Made by a program: the position numbers and the translations under genes
From: CAZGWE01 sp964529405
GTDB lineage: Bacteria > Patescibacteriota > UBA1384 > XYA2-FULL-43-10 > 1-14-0-10-43-13
DNA length: 25,004 bases
Direction: 5' to 3'
NCBI GenBank assembly: GCA_964529405.1
Contig: CAZGWE010000014.1
Location: forward strand, 1 to 25,004
The notes under the pieces: model-generated
Told to the model about the DNA's origin: nothing
Database searches by the model: none
The model's input: only the letters and a program-made list of their open reading frames with translations
Part shown: piece after piece, positions 11,573 to 19,393 of the stretch
Position numbering within the stretch: position 1 is the first letter of the stretch
Layout of the letters: every line of letters starts with the position of its first letter

Positions 11573-13996
11573 TTACCTCTCAATCACCTTCGATAAAAGA
11601 AGCCTGCTTTCGACTGAAGCAATTAGTTTTCTTGTTGAAACAATCATATCCGGGCTGACCGAAACGGAAGTCGTGCCGGCTTTAACCATCATCTCGGTAA
11701 TTTCCGGATAAACCGAAGGGGCTTGGCCGCAAATTGAACAGGTCACATTGTGTTTGCGGCAAGTTTTAATAATATATTCGATTGAGAGAACGACCGCTTC
11801 ATCGCGTTCATCAAAGATCTTAGCTAGACCCTCATTATCCCGGTCGACACCCAACGTTAGCTGGGTTAGATCGTTGGAACCGATAGAAACGCCATCAATA
11901 CCAAGGGCGATAAATTTCTCAAGCAGAATAACATTAGAGGGAATCTCAACCATCATCCACAGTTTAAAGTCGGACGTTTGCCTCAAACCAGCCGCCTCAA
12001 CCAGTTTTTTGACCTCTTTCATCTCTTCCAGCGTCCGGACAAAGGGGATCATTAAGTGGACATTTTTCAGATCATAAGATTCGCGTACCTGTTTGATTGC
12101 TTCTAATTCCAGGGCAAACAAATCAGGCTCCTTGATGTAGCGCGAAGCGCCGCGATAGCCGATCATTGGATTGTTCTCTTGCGGCTCGTACTTTTCCCCG
12201 CCCTTTAGATTACGATATTCGTTAGTTTTAAAGTCAGTCGCCCTGTAAACCACCGGACGAGGCAAAAAAGCGGCAGCGATCGTTTGGATGCCGGTAGCCA
12301 GCTTGTTAACGTACTCTTTACCCCGGCCAGCCTCAACCATAGCACGGGGATGCTCGCCCATCTCGGCAATGATAAACTCGGCCCGCATAAGGCCGACTCC
12401 ATCCACCGGCAGTTTGGCCACCTCGGCCGCCAAATGCGGCTCGCCCAAATTGACGTAAACCTTGGTACCGGTAATCGGAACCTCTTCCACCAAAACCGAA
12501 CCGCCGACCGCCGGTCCGGCCGGATGAACTTCGTCCGGCTTGGCTTTCGGCGTATCCACTTTTCCTTTATAGACAAGGCCCTTGGCGCCATCAACCGTAA
12601 TAACTTGACCTGTTTTCAAGATGTGAGTTGCCGTACCGGTACCGACAACGCAGGGAATACCCAGTTCGCGGGAAACAATGGCGGCATGGCAGGTACGCCC
12701 ACCGGTATCGGTCACGATTGCCACAGCGCGGCGCATCGCCGGCACAAAATCAGGCGTGGTCATCTCCGTAGCCAAGACATCGCCCGGCAAGATCTTGTCA
12801 ATTTCGGAGGGTTTGTGGATTATTTTAACCGGCCCGGAAGCCATACCCAATGAGGCTGCCGCCCCTTTTAGGATTACTTCAGCCTCCCCGGGTTTGCCAT
12901 CGTCAAAGATACCCGGATCAGCCATTTTTCCGGTCGATTGTTTAATTGTTAAATTGTTAAATTGTTGATTTGAACTTTGGTCATTTGAATTTATTCCGGT
13001 TTTGGAATCCGGACTTTGAGCTTTATTTTTGCCTAATGTAGTAATTGGTCTTGACTGGACAAAATAGACCTCGCCGTTCTCGATGGCCCATTCGGTATCC
13101 TGGGGTTTGCCGTAGTGCTGTTCAATTTTGACGCCGATCTTAGCCAATTCCAGGATCTCCGAGTCGGTGATTTTCTGTTCTTTGCGCTCGCCTTTCGGCA
13201 CGGCAACATGCTTATCCCCGCCCTTAAACTCCTCGACAATTTTCCATGATTGCTCATTGATCTCTTTGTTAACCACAGAGAAATCTTTTTTATCAATCAG
13301 ATATCGGTCCGGCGTCACGGCACCCAAAACAATAGCTTCGCCTAAGCCGTAACCCGCCTCGATAACCATGTGATTGGGATTTTGCGAAACAGGGTCAACC
13401 GTAAAGAGAATACCAGCCCGGTCAGAGTTAACCATGTTCTGGACCGGCACGGCAATGCCGACTTTCATGTGGTCGTATTTATTGACCGCCCGGTAGTAAA
13501 TGGCCCGCGCCTCGAAAAGCGAGGCATAGCACTTCTGGACTGCCTTAACCACCGCTTCGGTCGTTTTCATATTAAGATAAGTTGACTGTTGGCCGGCAAA
13601 CGAAGCATCCGGCAAATCTTCGGCAGTGGCCGATGACCGTACCGCCACATTTAGGCCCCCTAGTTTGCGGTAAGCGTCAGCGATCGCCTTGGCCAAATCT
13701 TCAGGCATTCTGGCCGTTAAAATTTTTTTCTTTATATCCTTCGAAACCCGGTTCAGTTTCCTCGAATCTTCCGGCTGTAACCCCTTCAGAAAGGTTAGAA
13801 ATTCTTTCTTTAATTTGGTTTTCTCCAGAAAATGGTAATAGGCATCGGCCGTAACGCAAAAACCGTTCGGCACCGGAATACCGGCTTTGATCAGTTCGCC
13901 CAAATTCGCCCCTTTACCACCCACCTTGGCAATATCGCCTTTGCCAATCTCCGAAAACCATAAGATATGAGGTACCTTTTTACTTCGACGTTTCAT
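11573..13996 (-). CDS. ppsA: Phosphoenolpyruvate synthase (pyruvate, water dikinase)
   Basis: Converts pyruvate and ATP to PEP, AMP and phosphate through a phosphohistidine carrier; it links pyruvate to gluconeogenesis or runs in reverse in some anaerobes. 807 aa. The N-terminal ATP-grasp domain (about 1-320) has KGANLGELIKAGIPVPNGFC, VRSSATAEDLPDASFAGQQ and DTEWAIENGEVYFVQSRPITT. The swivelling domain carries His437 in TGGRTCHAAIVSRELGIP. The C-terminal PEP-utilising barrel has YRATDFKTNEYRNL, GYRGASRY, SIGSNDLTQLTLGVDRDN and the catalytic cysteine region TCSICGQAPS (Cys753, Cys756). Residues about 326-354, between the ATP-grasp and swivelling domains, are encoded by an intergenic-type repeat. 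The ATG at 13996 has GGAGGG just upstream. The gene after it encodes the unknown zinc-binding protein. Confidence 0.96.
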   Translation of the reverse strand: MKRRSKKVPHILWFSEIGKGDIAKVGGKGANLGELIKAGIPVPNGFCVTADAYYHFLEKTKLKKEFLTFLKGLQPEDSRKLNRVSKDIKKKILTARMPEDLAKAIADAYRKLGGLNVAVRSSATAEDLPDASFAGQQSTYLNMKTTEAVVKAVQKCYASLFEARAIYYRAVNKYDHMKVGIAVPVQNMVNSDRAGILFTVDPVSQNPNHMVIEAGYGLGEAIVLGAVTPDRYLIDKKDFSVVNKEINEQSWKIVEEFKGGDKHVAVPKGERKEQKITDSEILELAKIGVKIEQHYGKPQDTEWAIENGEVYFVQSRPITTLGKNKAQSPDSKTGINSNDQSSNQQFNNLTIKQSTGKMADPGIFDDGKPGEAEVILKGAAASLGMASGPVKIIHKPSEIDKILPGDVLATEMTTPDFVPAMRRAVAIVTDTGGRTCHAAIVSRELGIPCVVGTGTATHILKTGQVITVDGAKGLVYKGKVDTPKAKPDEVHPAGPAVGGSVLVEEVPITGTKVYVNLGEPHLAAEVAKLPVDGVGLMRAEFIIAEMGEHPRAMVEAGRGKEYVNKLATGIQTIAAAFLPRPVVYRATDFKTNEYRNLKGGEKYEPQENNPMIGYRGASRYIKEPDLFALELEAIKQVRESYDLKNVHLMIPFVRTLEEMKEVKKLVEAAGLRQTSDFKLWMMVEIPSNVILLEKFIALGIDGVSIGSNDLTQLTLGVDRDNEGLAKIFDERDEAVVLSIEYIIKTCRKHNVTCSICGQAPSVYPEITEMMVKAGTTSVSVSPDMIVSTRKLIASVESRLLLSKVIER
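12937..13020. repeat. Intergenic-type repeat embedded in frame in ppsA
   Basis: On the plus strand this is low-complexity TTGTTAAA units (two copies, then TTGTTGA) followed by GACTTTGGTCATTTG-like sequence and the hairpin TCCGG-TTTTGGAAT-CCGGA (12996-13014). It is translated as an Asn/Gln/Ser-rich linker that includes SNDQSSNQQFNNLTIKQS. Composition and repeat structure contrast with the conserved protein on both sides. It sits in a domain linker, where an insertion is tolerated. Confidence 0.65.
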
Positions 13997-14027
13997 TTCC
14001 CTCCTAGAACAACATATTACCGCTTTA

Positions 14028-14033
14028 AGTATA
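14028..14033 (-). promoter_or_regulatory. Candidate -10 element of ppsA
   Basis: TATACT read on the minus strand, preceded by a T-rich sequence but no good -35. The transcript would begin near 14021, about 25 bases before the ATG at 13996. The -35 region falls close to the A/T hairpin at 14046-14090. Confidence 0.35.
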
Positions 14034-14045
14034 ACAGGAATAGCC

Positions 14046-14090
14046 CCAAATCAAAAATCAAAACATATTCTTTATCACTTTTTGATTTGG
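14046..14090 (-). terminator. A/T-rich stem-loop between recX and ppsA
   Basis: CCAAATCAAAAA (14046-14057) is perfectly complementary to TTTTTGATTTGG (14079-14090), with a 21-base loop. It lies 36 bases past the recX stop codon. It may end recX transcription, or be another member of the local repeat families (AAATCAAAAATC motifs also occur at 16890-16912). The stem is seen; the role is inference. Confidence 0.5.
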
Positions 14091-14125
14091 AGTTTTGGTT
14101 TTAAGGTATCGGTTTCGGCTTTTAA

Positions 14126-14578
14126 TCAGTTATCATTGTGATCCAGAATTTTCCTCACCGCCTCCCACCCGAACCCTTGTCCAACCAGATAACGGCCCAG
14201 TTTCCCAAAAATTTTCTCTTGCGGCACCGAACCGTGTTTTCTCAACCAGTTTTCGGCCGATAACTTTGCCAGAGCGGTTTCGTCTATCTCCAAACCATTA
14301 AAAGTGTTTTCAATAATTTCATTATCAATGTGGAGCTTTTTCAGTTTTGCCGCAAGCTGGTACTTTCCTCTCGGCTTCCGTCCGATCTGGCTTCGAACAT
14401 AACTCTTGGCGAACTTCTCGTCATTAAGAAACTGATGCTCAAAGAGAGTATCAACTGCCTTTTTGACCTCTTCCGAGCTAAACCCCTTGCGAACCATTTT
14501 GTCTTTTATCTCGCCGCTGCTGCGGTCTCGAATTTTTAATAAGAAAAGGGCGTAATTTAAAGGCTTTTTATTTTCCAT
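14126..14578 (-). CDS. recX: Regulatory protein RecX
   Basis: 150 aa. RecX binds RecA filaments and limits their growth. The protein is built from helical repeats typical of the family: ALFLLKIRDRSSGEIKDKMVRKGFSSEEVKKAVDTLFEHQFLNDEKFAKSYVRSQI, then RGKYQLAAKLKKLHIDNEII, and the third repeat KIFGKLGRYLVGQGFGWEAVRKIL. The length is normal. The ATG at 14578 has only a weak GGTG upstream. It lies downstream of recA on the same strand, with one small membrane-protein gene in between, a familiar recA-recX neighbourhood. Two ends of the conserved core, LNDEKFA and YLVGQGF, are clear. Confidence 0.93.
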   Translation of the reverse strand: MENKKPLNYALFLLKIRDRSSGEIKDKMVRKGFSSEEVKKAVDTLFEHQFLNDEKFAKSYVRSQIGRKPRGKYQLAAKLKKLHIDNEIIENTFNGLEIDETALAKLSAENWLRKHGSVPQEKIFGKLGRYLVGQGFGWEAVRKILDHNDN

Positions 14579-14628
14579 ATCTACACCAAAAACTGCCCTC
14601 CGTTTACAAAGATCCGGAACGAAACACT

Positions 14629-14898
14629 TCAGTGCTTGGCAGCCAGGGCAGAAAACAAAACGGAAGCGCTAATAATTAGAATAAGACCGCCAACCACGGC
14701 AAAAACGGCCGAAAGACTGCTCTGGCCGGCGCTAATAACCGCCTCCGTGTCAGCCGAGACGAAAATTTTGGAGAAGGCTAGCAAAGCCACTCCGATTACC
14801 GCGGCGGCTGAACTATAACGAATTTTCTTACGACGACTCTTCACGATCGTATATGGATAACAGACTGGACAGACAACGGGCAGTATGCCCACCCACAA
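14629..14898 (-). CDS. Small putative membrane protein between recA and recX
   Basis: 89 aa from TTG at 14898; an in-frame TGA immediately precedes it, so this is the earliest possible start, but GTG at 14892 or 14844 cannot be excluded. A CPVC motif (residues 10-13) precedes a basic stretch (KSRRKKIRYSS). Two hydrophobic helices follow at about 30-48 (AAAVIGVALLAFSKIFV) and 62-86 (LSAVFAVVGGLILIISASVLFSAL). I do not recognise a family. The ribosome site is poor. The support is its hydrophobic pattern and its position in an otherwise closely packed strand. Confidence 0.45.
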   Translation of the reverse strand: MWVGILPVVCPVCYPYTIVKSRRKKIRYSSAAAVIGVALLAFSKIFVSADTEAVISAGQSSLSAVFAVVGGLILIISASVLFSALAAKH

Positions 14899-14979
14899 TC
14901 AAGTTGAAGTCAAACTCCAATTTAGAGGGGGGTCATCTGCTTATTCGCTACCTGTTATAATCTGCTATTCATTCCTGTA

Positions 14980-16071
14980 TTATGAGTTAGCAGCTTTTTC
15001 TTCTTCAACTTTCCGCAAAATATCGGTTTTTAGCTTGGCGGCAATTTCTTTGTTCTCTTTCAATAAAGCTCTTGCGCCCTCTTTACCTTGGCCAAGCTTT
15101 TCGCCGTTGTACGAAAGCCACGAGCCGGCTTTTTCAACCACCTCATAGCGGACACCCAAATCAATTAATTCGCCTTCATAGTCAATGCCGATACCAAACA
15201 TTATGTCGAACTCGGCTGTTTTAAAAGGCGGAGCTACTTTATTCTTGACAACTTTAACACCGACATGGTTGCCAACATCAACATCGCCTCTCTTGAGAGC
15301 GGCTTTTCTTCTGATCTCCAAGCGAACCGAAGAGTAAAATTTCAAGGCGTTGCCGCCCGTTGTCGTTTCGGGATTGCCAAACATAACGCCTATCTTCATG
15401 CGGATCTGGTTAATAAAAACGAGGATCGTTTTTGATTTGGACACAACGCCGGTCAATTTGCGCAGCGCTTGGCTCATCAGACGCGCCTGAACGCCCATCA
15501 TAGCGTCGCCCATTTCGCCTTCGATCTCCGCCCGCGGCACCAAAGCTGCAACCGAATCAATAACAATAACATCAATGGCGTTTGAACGAATCAATGTTTC
15601 GGCAATTTCCAGAGCTTGCTCGCCCGTATCGGGTTGTGAGATCAAAAGATTGTCCAAATCCACGCCGATCCTCCTGGCATAATCGGGGTCAAAGGCGTGT
15701 TCCGCGTCAATAAAGGCGGCGTTGCCGCCCAATTTTTGCGCTTCGGCAATCACGGAGACGGCCAGAGTTGTCTTGCCCGACGATTCCGGACCGTAAATCT
15801 CGACAACGCGGCCCCTGGGCAGGCCGCCGACACCGAGAGCAAGGTCGAGCGAGAGAGAACCGGTCGGCACAATGTCCACTCTCAAGTTAACCCCCTCGCC
15901 CATACTCATAATCGAGCCCTTGCCAAACTGTTTTTCAATTGAAAGCAAGGCTGCCTTCAGAGCCTCGCTGCGTCCAGAATTGATTTTGTCGAGTTCGGAC
16001 ATCTTATCGCTTTTATTTTTCCCATCCGCAACTTCTTCCCGTCCCTCCGAAACTCCTGTTTTCTTTGGCAT
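14980..16071 (-). CDS. recA: Recombinase RecA
   Basis: ATP-dependent strand-exchange protein and SOS coprotease. 363 aa. Walker A is GPESSGKT at residues 94-101, Walker B is DVIVIDSVAAL, and the MAW-type signature ALRKLTGVVSKSKTILVFINQIRMKIGVMFGNPETTTGGNALKFYSS covers loops L1-L2. A 25-residue charged N-terminal extension (GREEVADGKNKSDKMSE) precedes the standard start region ALKAALLSIEKQFGKGSIM. The C-terminus is short but complete (VEEEKAANS). GAGGAG about 6 bases upstream supports the ATG at 16071. It has its own -10 box, but I see no LexA-type operator in the short gap to the rodZ-like gene. Confidence 0.98.
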   Translation of the reverse strand: MPKKTGVSEGREEVADGKNKSDKMSELDKINSGRSEALKAALLSIEKQFGKGSIMSMGEGVNLRVDIVPTGSLSLDLALGVGGLPRGRVVEIYGPESSGKTTLAVSVIAEAQKLGGNAAFIDAEHAFDPDYARRIGVDLDNLLISQPDTGEQALEIAETLIRSNAIDVIVIDSVAALVPRAEIEGEMGDAMMGVQARLMSQALRKLTGVVSKSKTILVFINQIRMKIGVMFGNPETTTGGNALKFYSSVRLEIRRKAALKRGDVDVGNHVGVKVVKNKVAPPFKTAEFDIMFGIGIDYEGELIDLGVRYEVVEKAGSWLSYNGEKLGQGKEGARALLKENKEIAAKLKTDILRKVEEEKAANS

Positions 16072-16100
16072 ATCTAGCTCCTCATTAATGCAATATTCTC

Positions 16101-16106
16101 ATTATA
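16101..16106 (-). promoter_or_regulatory. Extended -10 promoter of recA
   Basis: On the minus strand TGATATAAT forms an extended -10 (TG-N-TATAAT), with the hexamer at 16101-16106. The -35 would lie within the end of the rodZ-like gene and is not conserved. The start near 16094 gives a leader of about 23 bases containing GAGGAG. Confidence 0.6.
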
Positions 16107-16823
16107 TCAGAAATTGCTTCCGTTCGCGGCTTCTTCAATCGAGGCAGTTTTCGGCCGGTATTCAAAAGTATAAATTTGGGAACTCTCTTTCCTGGCTTTA
16201 TTGACTGCCTGAACCTTAATCACATTGACGCCCCGGTGAAGTTTCAGGTTTAAGTTAAAGCGGCCATCACTGGTGACCGGCACATTTTCGCTGTTAACCG
16301 AGACCAGCGTGTCGCTGTCGGTTGTGCCGGACAGATCAACCGAGTCGCTTTCCAGAATGCTGTTGTTGACGGGGCTGGTAATTTTCAAGCTGGGACTACC
16401 GGCAAATCCGGCCACTTGCTTGACAATATACGCAAACATCAGCAGAACGGAGAACGAAAGGGCAAAATAAGCTAGAAGTTTCGGAGTCACCAGCAACCGG
16501 GGCGCTTTAAAAGTCTTGTTATAGCTTAAGTCAACCGTTTTCTTTTTATTAAACAGAACGGCCTCTTTCTCATAGAGCCGCAGCAACTCCTTCGTCTCCA
16601 GGCCCAAGTATTTTGAATAAGCCAGCACAAATCCGCGGGCGTAAACCCCTCCCGGCAGAAATTGCCAGTTTGAGCTTTCCATAGCCGCTAAGTACTTTGC
16701 CCTGACCTTGGACCCAATCTCCGCCTGCGAAAGAGTGACCCCCGTCTTTTCTCTGGCGGCTTTTAATCTTTGACCCAATGTCGGCTCAAGTTTTATTTTT
16801 CTTTTTATGAAACTCTCTGCCAT
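16107..16823 (-). CDS. RodZ-like helix-turn-helix membrane protein
   Basis: 238 aa. An N-terminal RodZ-type HTH domain (about 12-76: GQRLKAAREKTGVTLSQAEIGSKVRAKYL, then VYARGFVLAYSKYLGLE) is followed by a basic juxtamembrane stretch. A single membrane helix lies at about 114-136 (LLAYFALSFSVLLMFAYIVK). The outside domain (about 145-225) looks like an Ig-like beta sandwich: LKITSPVNNSILESDSVDLSGTTDSDTLVSVNSENVPV. RodZ proteins link MreB filaments to the wall; here the outer domain differs from the E. coli one, so cell-shape function is inferred from the HTH plus one-helix layout. It sits between ftsK and recA on the same strand. The ATG at 16823 has a weak GGTTTT site only. Confidence 0.8.
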   Translation of the reverse strand: MAESFIKRKIKLEPTLGQRLKAAREKTGVTLSQAEIGSKVRAKYLAAMESSNWQFLPGGVYARGFVLAYSKYLGLETKELLRLYEKEAVLFNKKKTVDLSYNKTFKAPRLLVTPKLLAYFALSFSVLLMFAYIVKQVAGFAGSPSLKITSPVNNSILESDSVDLSGTTDSDTLVSVNSENVPVTSDGRFNLNLKLHRGVNVIKVQAVNKARKESSQIYTFEYRPKTASIEEAANGSNF

Positions 16824-16936
16824 TAAAACCTAATTTTATGCAATTAACGCTGTTAATCTAATACCAAAGCTCCGAATCCTAAAATTTTCCGACATCTTGA
16901 TTCTTGATTTTTAATTCCGGGCTTTAGTTTTAAACC

Positions 16937-19159
16937 TCAATATCCTCCATGCCCGGAGTTGTCGTGGCCGTAGTCATCGGAGACATCGTCGCCGCCGGGC
17001 CGGAAACCGCCCAACCCGCCTGAAATTAAGACATCTCGCGGTTTGGCACCATCAGCCGGACCGATCACGCCGGCCTGCTCAAGAATGTCAAGCAGCCGGG
17101 CAGCCCGAGCATAACCGATTCTAAGACGCCTTTGCAATAGGGATGCCGAAGCCTTACCGGCTCGAACGACAGTTTCAACAGCCTCGTCATACAGGTCATC
17201 TTCGCCAGAACCGTCTCCAGAGGCAACTCCGCTTCCCTTGGCCGACCGAAAAGAGAGGATGGATTCATCGTATTCAACCGGACCGCTCTTATCGCGAAGC
17301 CAATTATTCAAATCTTCGATCTCGCCGTCCGACACAAAACAACCCTGAATACGCCGGGGTTTATTGATACCGTTAGACAGGAACAGCATATCGCCGTTGC
17401 CTAATAATTTCTCGGCTCCCGACATATCCATAATCGTCCGCGAATCAATTTGTGAAGCCGTGGCAAAGGCAATCCTCGAGGTAATATTGGCTTTAATTAA
17501 GCCGGTCAAAACATCAACCGACGGCCTCTGGGTGGCAATAACAAGGTGCATGCCTGTTGCGCGGGCCATCTGGGCCAATCGGACAATGGAACCCTCCACC
17601 TCTTTGGCCGATGTCGCCATCAAATCGGCCAACTCGTCAATGATAATAATAATATAGGGCAGTTTGCCCTCCTCGCCCGGATCCTGGTCGTAAGCAATAA
17701 TATTGCGTTTCCCCTGTCCTGAAAACATTCCGTAACGGCGCTCCATTTCATAAACCGCCCACTTAAGAGCCGAGACCGTTTTATCAACTTCGGTCACCAC
17801 CGGCGTGATCAGATGAGGAATACCGTTGTAATTGGTCAATTCAACCCGTTTTGGATCTACCAACAAGATTTTCAAATCATCGGGAGAGTTATTGAAAAGC
17901 AGGGTAACAATAATCGAATTAATACAAACCGATTTGCCGCTGCCGGTCGAGCCGGCGATTAGAAGATGCGGCATCTTTTCCAGATCAATCGCCACCGGCT
18001 CTCCGGCGACATCCCGGCCCAAGGCCATGGCCAGTTTGCTTTTTATGGCCTTAAATTGCGGCGCGACCAGGACCTCTTTGAGCGTAACCTTGGCCGCGAT
18101 TTTGTTGGGGATCTCGACGCCGACTAAATTTTTGCCCGGTATAGGTGCCTCGACCCTTAAACTTTTAGCCGATAAAGCCAGGGCCATATCGTCTTGCCGT
18201 GCCACAATGGCGTTTAACTTCACTCCCTCAAAGGGCTTAAAAGTATATTGGGTAACCGTGGGTCCGATGTTAACATCGCTCATTGTGATATCAACGCCAA
18301 AATTCTTGAGGGTTTTTTGAATAATCTCCGCATTCTTGTTGATATTGCCAGAGCTTGCCACTTCATCGGAGTCCTTCAAAATTTCAACCGGCGGGTACTC
18401 CCAATATATATCCCCCTTCTTGAGAGGCGCGACCAGGGAGCTTGGCGGCACCTCCATAACCGGCGCGCTTGCCCCCCTGCTCTTTTTTATTAAGGAAAAT
18501 TTCCTTCTCACCGTTTCAAAAACGGAAACCCTGTTGGCGAGGCTCTGTTTGACCTTGACTTTGCTTTCCGGCTCATCTTCATCGTTCTCGGACCTGTTCA
18601 AGAAACCGGTGATAGAAAAGTTAAAGATCATCAATATTGAAATGGCTATGGCCGCAACAGCAATCAAAAAGGTCGGGAACAAGCCGGCTGCCTGGCGCAG
18701 CGGACTGGAAACCAGATAGCCCAACATGCCGCCGCCTTTAGCTGCACGGGCCGCTGTTTCGGTGTCTTCAATCGGGACAAAAAGATGGAGAAAAAGGGGC
18801 ACGGCCGCAACCAGGATAACGACACCGATAAACCGGGCGATTCGATAACCGCCTTTGGGCGGGATGAGCAGGGTAAAGCCGATGTAGAAATAAACAACCG
18901 TAAAAAGGTAGGCGCCAAAAGCGCCAAAAATGTTTTTGACCATGCCGGATAAGAGCCCGCCAAACATGCCGGCCGATTGGCGGAAACCGGCGAATATCAT
19001 TACGGCCGAAATCAGAAGCAGGACGGCAAAAATCTCCCGCCTGACTTCGCCGGGCAGCCCGAAAGTCCAATCAAAGACAAAATTACCCCATTCGTCTTCG
19101 CGCTGATACCACTTTGCTTTGGTCTGTTTATGTTTTGGGTACTTGCGTTTACGGCCCAC
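16937..19159 (-). CDS. ftsK: DNA translocase FtsK
   Basis: Septum-anchored motor that pumps chromosome ends during division. 740 aa. The N-terminus has four membrane helices (about 42-60, 76-98, 108-128 and 160-182). A linker rather shorter than in E. coli is followed by the alpha and beta motor domains, with VGVEIPNK, LIAGSTGSGKS (Walker A near residues 403-410), ILLVDPKRVELTNYNGIPHL, YIIIIIDELADLM (Walker B near 500) and THLVIATQRPSVDVLTGLIKANI-type core (MHLVIATQRPS is seen). The gamma winged-helix domain is at about 655-715 (DDLYDEAVETVVRAGKASAS, then LQRRLRIGYARAARLLDILE). A Gly-rich tail ends in GGY and TGA. It starts at GTG 19159 with GAGAGGG upstream. Confidence 0.97.
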   Translation of the reverse strand: MGRKRKYPKHKQTKAKWYQREDEWGNFVFDWTFGLPGEVRREIFAVLLLISAVMIFAGFRQSAGMFGGLLSGMVKNIFGAFGAYLFTVVYFYIGFTLLIPPKGGYRIARFIGVVILVAAVPLFLHLFVPIEDTETAARAAKGGGMLGYLVSSPLRQAAGLFPTFLIAVAAIAISILMIFNFSITGFLNRSENDEDEPESKVKVKQSLANRVSVFETVRRKFSLIKKSRGASAPVMEVPPSSLVAPLKKGDIYWEYPPVEILKDSDEVASSGNINKNAEIIQKTLKNFGVDITMSDVNIGPTVTQYTFKPFEGVKLNAIVARQDDMALALSAKSLRVEAPIPGKNLVGVEIPNKIAAKVTLKEVLVAPQFKAIKSKLAMALGRDVAGEPVAIDLEKMPHLLIAGSTGSGKSVCINSIIVTLLFNNSPDDLKILLVDPKRVELTNYNGIPHLITPVVTEVDKTVSALKWAVYEMERRYGMFSGQGKRNIIAYDQDPGEEGKLPYIIIIIDELADLMATSAKEVEGSIVRLAQMARATGMHLVIATQRPSVDVLTGLIKANITSRIAFATASQIDSRTIMDMSGAEKLLGNGDMLFLSNGINKPRRIQGCFVSDGEIEDLNNWLRDKSGPVEYDESILSFRSAKGSGVASGDGSGEDDLYDEAVETVVRAGKASASLLQRRLRIGYARAARLLDILEQAGVIGPADGAKPRDVLISGGLGGFRPGGDDVSDDYGHDNSGHGGY

Positions 19160-19212
19160 GATGCCCTCTCTTGTGAGTACTCAAACTGGAGAAAGACTAC
19201 TCTTCTGCCATC

Positions 19213-19241
19213 ATTATATGACAACGTGACACAAATGGCAA
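19213..19241 (-). promoter_or_regulatory. Strong sigma-70-type promoter of ftsK
   Basis: On the minus strand TTGCCA (19236-19241) and a consensus TATAAT (19213-19218) are 17 bp apart. Transcription would start near 19206, about 47 bases before the GTG. It follows the rnj terminator and so begins a new unit, ftsK to rodZ-like. Confidence 0.85.
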
Positions 19242-19311
19242 CAAACAAACTCCATTATTTTTATAATTGTCATAACGGCGATAACATCTCATGCGAGGTT
19301 TCCTGGTAATG

Positions 19312-19343
19312 AAAAAGCGAGCCGATTAATCGGCTCGCTTTTT
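19312..19343 (-). terminator. Bidirectional Rho-independent terminator of rnj
   Basis: A perfect 32-base palindrome: five A, GCGAGCCGAT, its complement ATCGGCTCGC, five T. It lies 50 bases after the rnj stop codon. The A and T runs allow termination in either direction. Confidence 0.93.
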
Positions 19344-19393
19344 ACTTTTGTTTTAGCTGCCTTGCCCTCCGGCTTACTTGCCGGCCAACTGAC

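Noticed and set aside
12284..12853. 189-codon plus-strand frame inside ppsA
   Set aside because: It lies fully within the conserved PEP synthase sequence and has no domain of its own.
12950..12970. CRISPR-like or tandem array because of repeated TTGTTAAA units
   Set aside because: Only two to three units of 8 bases without spacers, inside a coding sequence.
16072..16106. SOS operator upstream of recA
   Set aside because: No CGAAC-N4-GTTCG or CTGT-N8-ACAG type palindrome is present in the short gap.
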